Positions 11,930-14,361 of a stretch of 14,361 nt of DNA are shown one piece after another. The notes beneath the pieces are model-generated. The model was not told the DNA's origin. It did no database searches and saw only the letters and a program-made list of their open reading frames with translations. Both the position numbers and the translations under genes were made by a program. Positions within the stretch are counted from its first letter, which is position 1, and every line of letters starts with the position of its first letter. The DNA is from Roseburia sp. (GTDB lineage: Bacteria > Bacillota > Clostridia > Lachnospirales > Lachnospiraceae), in NCBI GenBank assembly GCA_017621905.1, contig JAGASC010000214.1, positions 1-14,361 of the forward strand. Reading direction: 5' to 3'.

Positions 11930-14170
11930 TTATTTCAGATTGCTAGCAGTTTGATGAGTTTTCTGTTGCATTCGATATTCGGTTGGTGTGATAGAATAAT
12001 GCTTTTTGAAAACGGTATAAAAATAGCTGGCATTACCAAAACCTGTCTGGTCTGCGATTGCGTTGATTGAGATATCGGTATCTGTCAAAAGTTCAGCAGC
12101 TTTCTGCAAGCGGTGGTGGCGTAAATATCTGGAAACACTGATTCCGGTCGTTGATTTGAACACAGACTGCATATGGGAAGCAGATAAACCGACTTTATCT
12201 GCAATCACATCCACATTGAGTCCAGGATCCTGATAGTTCTTATGAATGATATCTACCACCCTATCAATATAGTCACTGCGCTGTCCGACACCTGCAAATA
12301 CAGACTGAATATCGTTAATCAGGTTTATAAACATCGTTTTGACTTCCTGAGAAGAATCACAGCGATTGATATTATTTTGAAACGTTCTTATGTCAAAATC
12401 CATTGTAACAGCATAAGTCTGAGCAAAGGACCCAATATATAAAGAAAGTTCTTTGAGCAGATAATCAATCGTGTCACGGGTATCATTTAGGGGCTCAAAC
12501 CATTTTTCAAAGAAGTCCGAGAGAAGAGAACTTGCCAGATCAAAATGTAGTTCTTTTAATTCATGAATCAAACGATTTGAAAGTTCTGCTACTTGATTAA
12601 AGCCGACATATTCACGATTATTAAGGACCGTTAGCGCCGTAAAGCTGTCAGAGGGATAAAAATATAGCATTTCAAAATATTCTGTCAGTTGTTTATAGGC
12701 TGGTGGAATGTCTTCTAATGTAAGAAGGTTTGAGGTAAATATGCCATATGTAGAATAGCCGTATTTTTCTGATAACTCAGTAGAAAATTCTCTCAATATC
12801 TTTGTGAGGGCAGAAACATCCGTACATTCAATAATCAATATATGGCGATTTTGCAGAACATCGGCGATCTCAAAGCGGAGCTTGTTTGAAAGAGCATGTG
12901 TAAGACAGTTCTGGAGAGCGAAGTGCGAGTTCAAAAAAAGGTTGCTGGCTTTATTGAGCGATGAAGAATCGGATTTTATTTCTGCAAGAACCAGGCTATA
13001 GTTTTTATAATATTCGAGTTCAATCTTATTTTCTGAAAAACGTTCCGTTAAAGCGGAGTAATTATCTTTGGCCATCAAGAAGTTTCGCAATAATGCATCC
13101 TTTACAAAACTGTGATTTTTCTGATATTGCTGGACAGTTTTGACATATTGCTTTTCCAGAGAGACATATTCTCTGTTGAGTCTGCGTGATAACTGGATTA
13201 CAGCACAGACGCATATGAATAAAACGGCGCAATAAAAGAGAACCAGTAATGTCTGCAACTGTTGTGATTGTTGCAGAACAGTGGACTGGGGAATACAGCT
13301 GATGAATGTATATTGAGAATCCTCTGCATGGTTCCAAGTGCAGAAAACGTCTTCGGATACTCCTTTCAGTGTACATTGACCGGTACTGTCTTCTGATTCA
13401 AAAATATGTGAAAATAGTTCTTGTAATCCGTCTTCATTGAGTAGGTTATGATTGTTGGTGAAATAGGTACCAGAATCATCTGTCACAATGATCTGATGGG
13501 AGGTGTCGTTTGTAATGCCGTAGCACAGTTCCATCAATCGATTCGCATGAATGTTGATGACAAATAGACCCTCATATGAATCGGAACGATTCTGGATAGG
13601 GAGATAATAGGTAAAAACCTTCTGCTCCGATTCTGTTTGGGGGAGATTGATATCTCTTAAAGTGATAGCTTTGGGACGGTTATTCAAATCGCACAATTGT
13701 TTGAGAAAATCTTTGTCAAAAAAGTCTTCAACGGAGGTAAAAGAGAGATTGTACCTTCCGGGAGAAACGTAGACATAAACCACAGAATTTTCGCTTGCAC
13801 AATATATGTATGCCGAATCAATCCATGAGGATGAAATAATGTATTTGCGAAATAGGTTCATAGCATTAATTGTTTCCAAATTATCGGGAGTATTCGAGTA
13901 TATCAGTTGTTCCACTTTTGTATCATTATGAATTTGAGTCAAAAGGGAAGTGGCCGTGTTATTCATAATAGTTGCAGAGTAGGTGATACTGATAATATTT
14001 TCCTGCTCATTTAAATAAGCCTGTGTTAAAGACTGGTTCTTTAAATTTGAATAAATCGCAACAAATATAAATGTTATCAAGATGAGTACAAGAGTAAGGA
14101 TTGAAGCGAGGGTTTTTACATAAAAATGTTTTTCCTTTTCAGGTGATACGGTTTTAGACTGAAATGACAT
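11930..14170 (-). CDS. Membrane-anchored AraC-family transcriptional regulator with extracytoplasmic sensor
   Basis: 746 residues from the ATG at 14170, preceded by AGAGGAG at 8 nt; a TTG eight codons upstream is a poorer choice. Order of parts: short basic N-terminus, membrane helix 1 (about 20-40, LASILTLVLILITFIFVAIY), an extracytoplasmic region of about 265 residues resembling a Cache/PAS-type sensor, membrane helix 2 (about 306-328, LLVLFYCAVLFICVCAVIQL), a juxtamembrane helical stretch, a long intracellular region, and a C-terminal AraC double helix-turn-helix (about 637-734). The last holds IADKVGLSASHMQSVFK and the signature IADQTGFGNASYFYTVFKKHYSITPTEYR. Regulators of this YesS/YtdP-like type in Firmicutes control carbohydrate genes, often a nearby ABC transporter. 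It converges with the GH95 gene, and its upstream side runs off the window, where a divergent target may lie. The ligand cannot be read from sequence. Confidence 0.9.
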   Translation of the reverse strand: MSFQSKTVSPEKEKHFYVKTLASILTLVLILITFIFVAIYSNLKNQSLTQAYLNEQENIISITYSATIMNNTATSLLTQIHNDTKVEQLIYSNTPDNLETINAMNLFRKYIISSSWIDSAYIYCASENSVVYVYVSPGRYNLSFTSVEDFFDKDFLKQLCDLNNRPKAITLRDINLPQTESEQKVFTYYLPIQNRSDSYEGLFVINIHANRLMELCYGITNDTSHQIIVTDDSGTYFTNNHNLLNEDGLQELFSHIFESEDSTGQCTLKGVSEDVFCTWNHAEDSQYTFISCIPQSTVLQQSQQLQTLLVLFYCAVLFICVCAVIQLSRRLNREYVSLEKQYVKTVQQYQKNHSFVKDALLRNFLMAKDNYSALTERFSENKIELEYYKNYSLVLAEIKSDSSSLNKASNLFLNSHFALQNCLTHALSNKLRFEIADVLQNRHILIIECTDVSALTKILREFSTELSEKYGYSTYGIFTSNLLTLEDIPPAYKQLTEYFEMLYFYPSDSFTALTVLNNREYVGFNQVAELSNRLIHELKELHFDLASSLLSDFFEKWFEPLNDTRDTIDYLLKELSLYIGSFAQTYAVTMDFDIRTFQNNINRCDSSQEVKTMFINLINDIQSVFAGVGQRSDYIDRVVDIIHKNYQDPGLNVDVIADKVGLSASHMQSVFKSTTGISVSRYLRHHRLQKAAELLTDTDISINAIADQTGFGNASYFYTVFKKHYSITPTEYRMQQKTHQTASNLK

Positions 14171-14263
14171 GTTTGATCTCCTCTCTCTACCCAAATTATG
14201 GAATAGAAAAATTGTTCTTATGTTAGAGTCGGGTAATATTAACCACCCAGAGCCGCTTTATTC

Positions 14264-14303
14264 TGACCATTTTTAGTCGGAACAAAATGACCAAATTCAG
14301 TCG
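14264..14303. repeat. Tandem 16-bp direct repeats upstream of the AraC-type gene, candidate operator
   Basis: TGACCATTTTTAGTCG (14264-14279) and TGACCAAATTCAGTCG (14288-14303) agree at 13 of 16 positions, with both ends (TGACCA and AGTCG) intact and an 8-bp spacer, so the repeat period is 24 bp. Directly repeated half-sites about two helical turns apart are the usual AraC-family binding pattern. They lie 94-133 bp upstream of the regulator's start and could serve autoregulation or a divergent gene beyond the window edge. The remaining upstream stretch to 14361 holds no gene I can support. Confidence 0.5.
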
Positions 14304-14361
14304 CTTCAAAAAAGCCATTGCGTTTTTCGTTGGTTGTTCTAAACTGGTGTATGCCAATGCA

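Noticed and set aside
11828..12070. An 80-codon + strand open frame after the GH95 gene
   Set aside because: Most of it is antisense to the AraC helix-turn-helix coding region and the start lies in a terminator region without a ribosome binding site; its hydrophobicity comes from T-rich DNA.
1..14361. CRISPR array, tRNA or rRNA genes, intact transposase or integrase
   Set aside because: No regularly spaced repeats, cloverleaf-like sequence, rRNA segment or recombinase motif was found on either strand; the only mobile-element hint is the 8287-8336 inverted repeat.

Overview
The window looks like a carbohydrate-utilisation locus from a gut-type Firmicute, most likely a Lachnospiraceae-like clostridium. 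The support is Gram-positive-style AGGAGG ribosome binding sites, a LacI regulator beside a fucose operon, intracellular glycosidases without signal peptides, and a membrane-anchored AraC regulator. The lineage is inferred from gene content and style only; no marker gene is present.

Left part (1-5200, + strand): the end of a LacI-family repressor gene (its DNA-binding domain lies upstream of the window) is followed by a 262-bp control region. That region holds a sigma-A-type promoter flanked by two LacI-style operators, one a perfect 16-bp palindrome. Three genes follow: a rhamnulokinase-type FGGY sugar kinase, L-fucose isomerase (fucI) and L-fucose mutarotase (fucU). Together they would convert L-fucose to L-fuculose 1-phosphate; no aldolase or transporter lies in the window. 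A structured 177-bp spacer separates the kinase gene from fucI. Two hairpins end the operon where it meets the next gene head-on.

Middle part (5226-9240, - strand): a large cytoplasmic glycosidase resembling the GH106 alpha-L-rhamnosidase family, then a 50-nt nested hairpin, then a decayed fragment of an AAA-ATPase-like/PD-(D/E)XK family gene that has lost its N-terminal half and carries a frameshift.

Right part (9300-14361): an AT-rich GH95 alpha-L-fucosidase-type gene on the + strand, apparently also cytoplasmic, ending at a strong symmetric hairpin. It converges with a - strand gene for a two-membrane-helix AraC-family regulator with an extracytoplasmic sensor region. Upstream of that regulator lies a pair of 16-bp direct repeats, candidate regulator sites for it or for a divergent gene beyond the window.

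Working model (inference): imported fucosylated and perhaps rhamnosylated oligosaccharides are trimmed inside the cell by the GH95 and GH106-like enzymes. Released L-fucose is then catabolised by FucU, FucI and the kinase. The LacI repressor senses an intracellular sugar or intermediate and the AraC receptor senses something outside. I found no CRISPR array, tRNA, rRNA, intact transposase or obviously new multi-gene system. The most noteworthy items are the paired operators, the orphan GH106-like enzyme, the recombination scar around 8280-9300 and the repeats upstream of the AraC gene.
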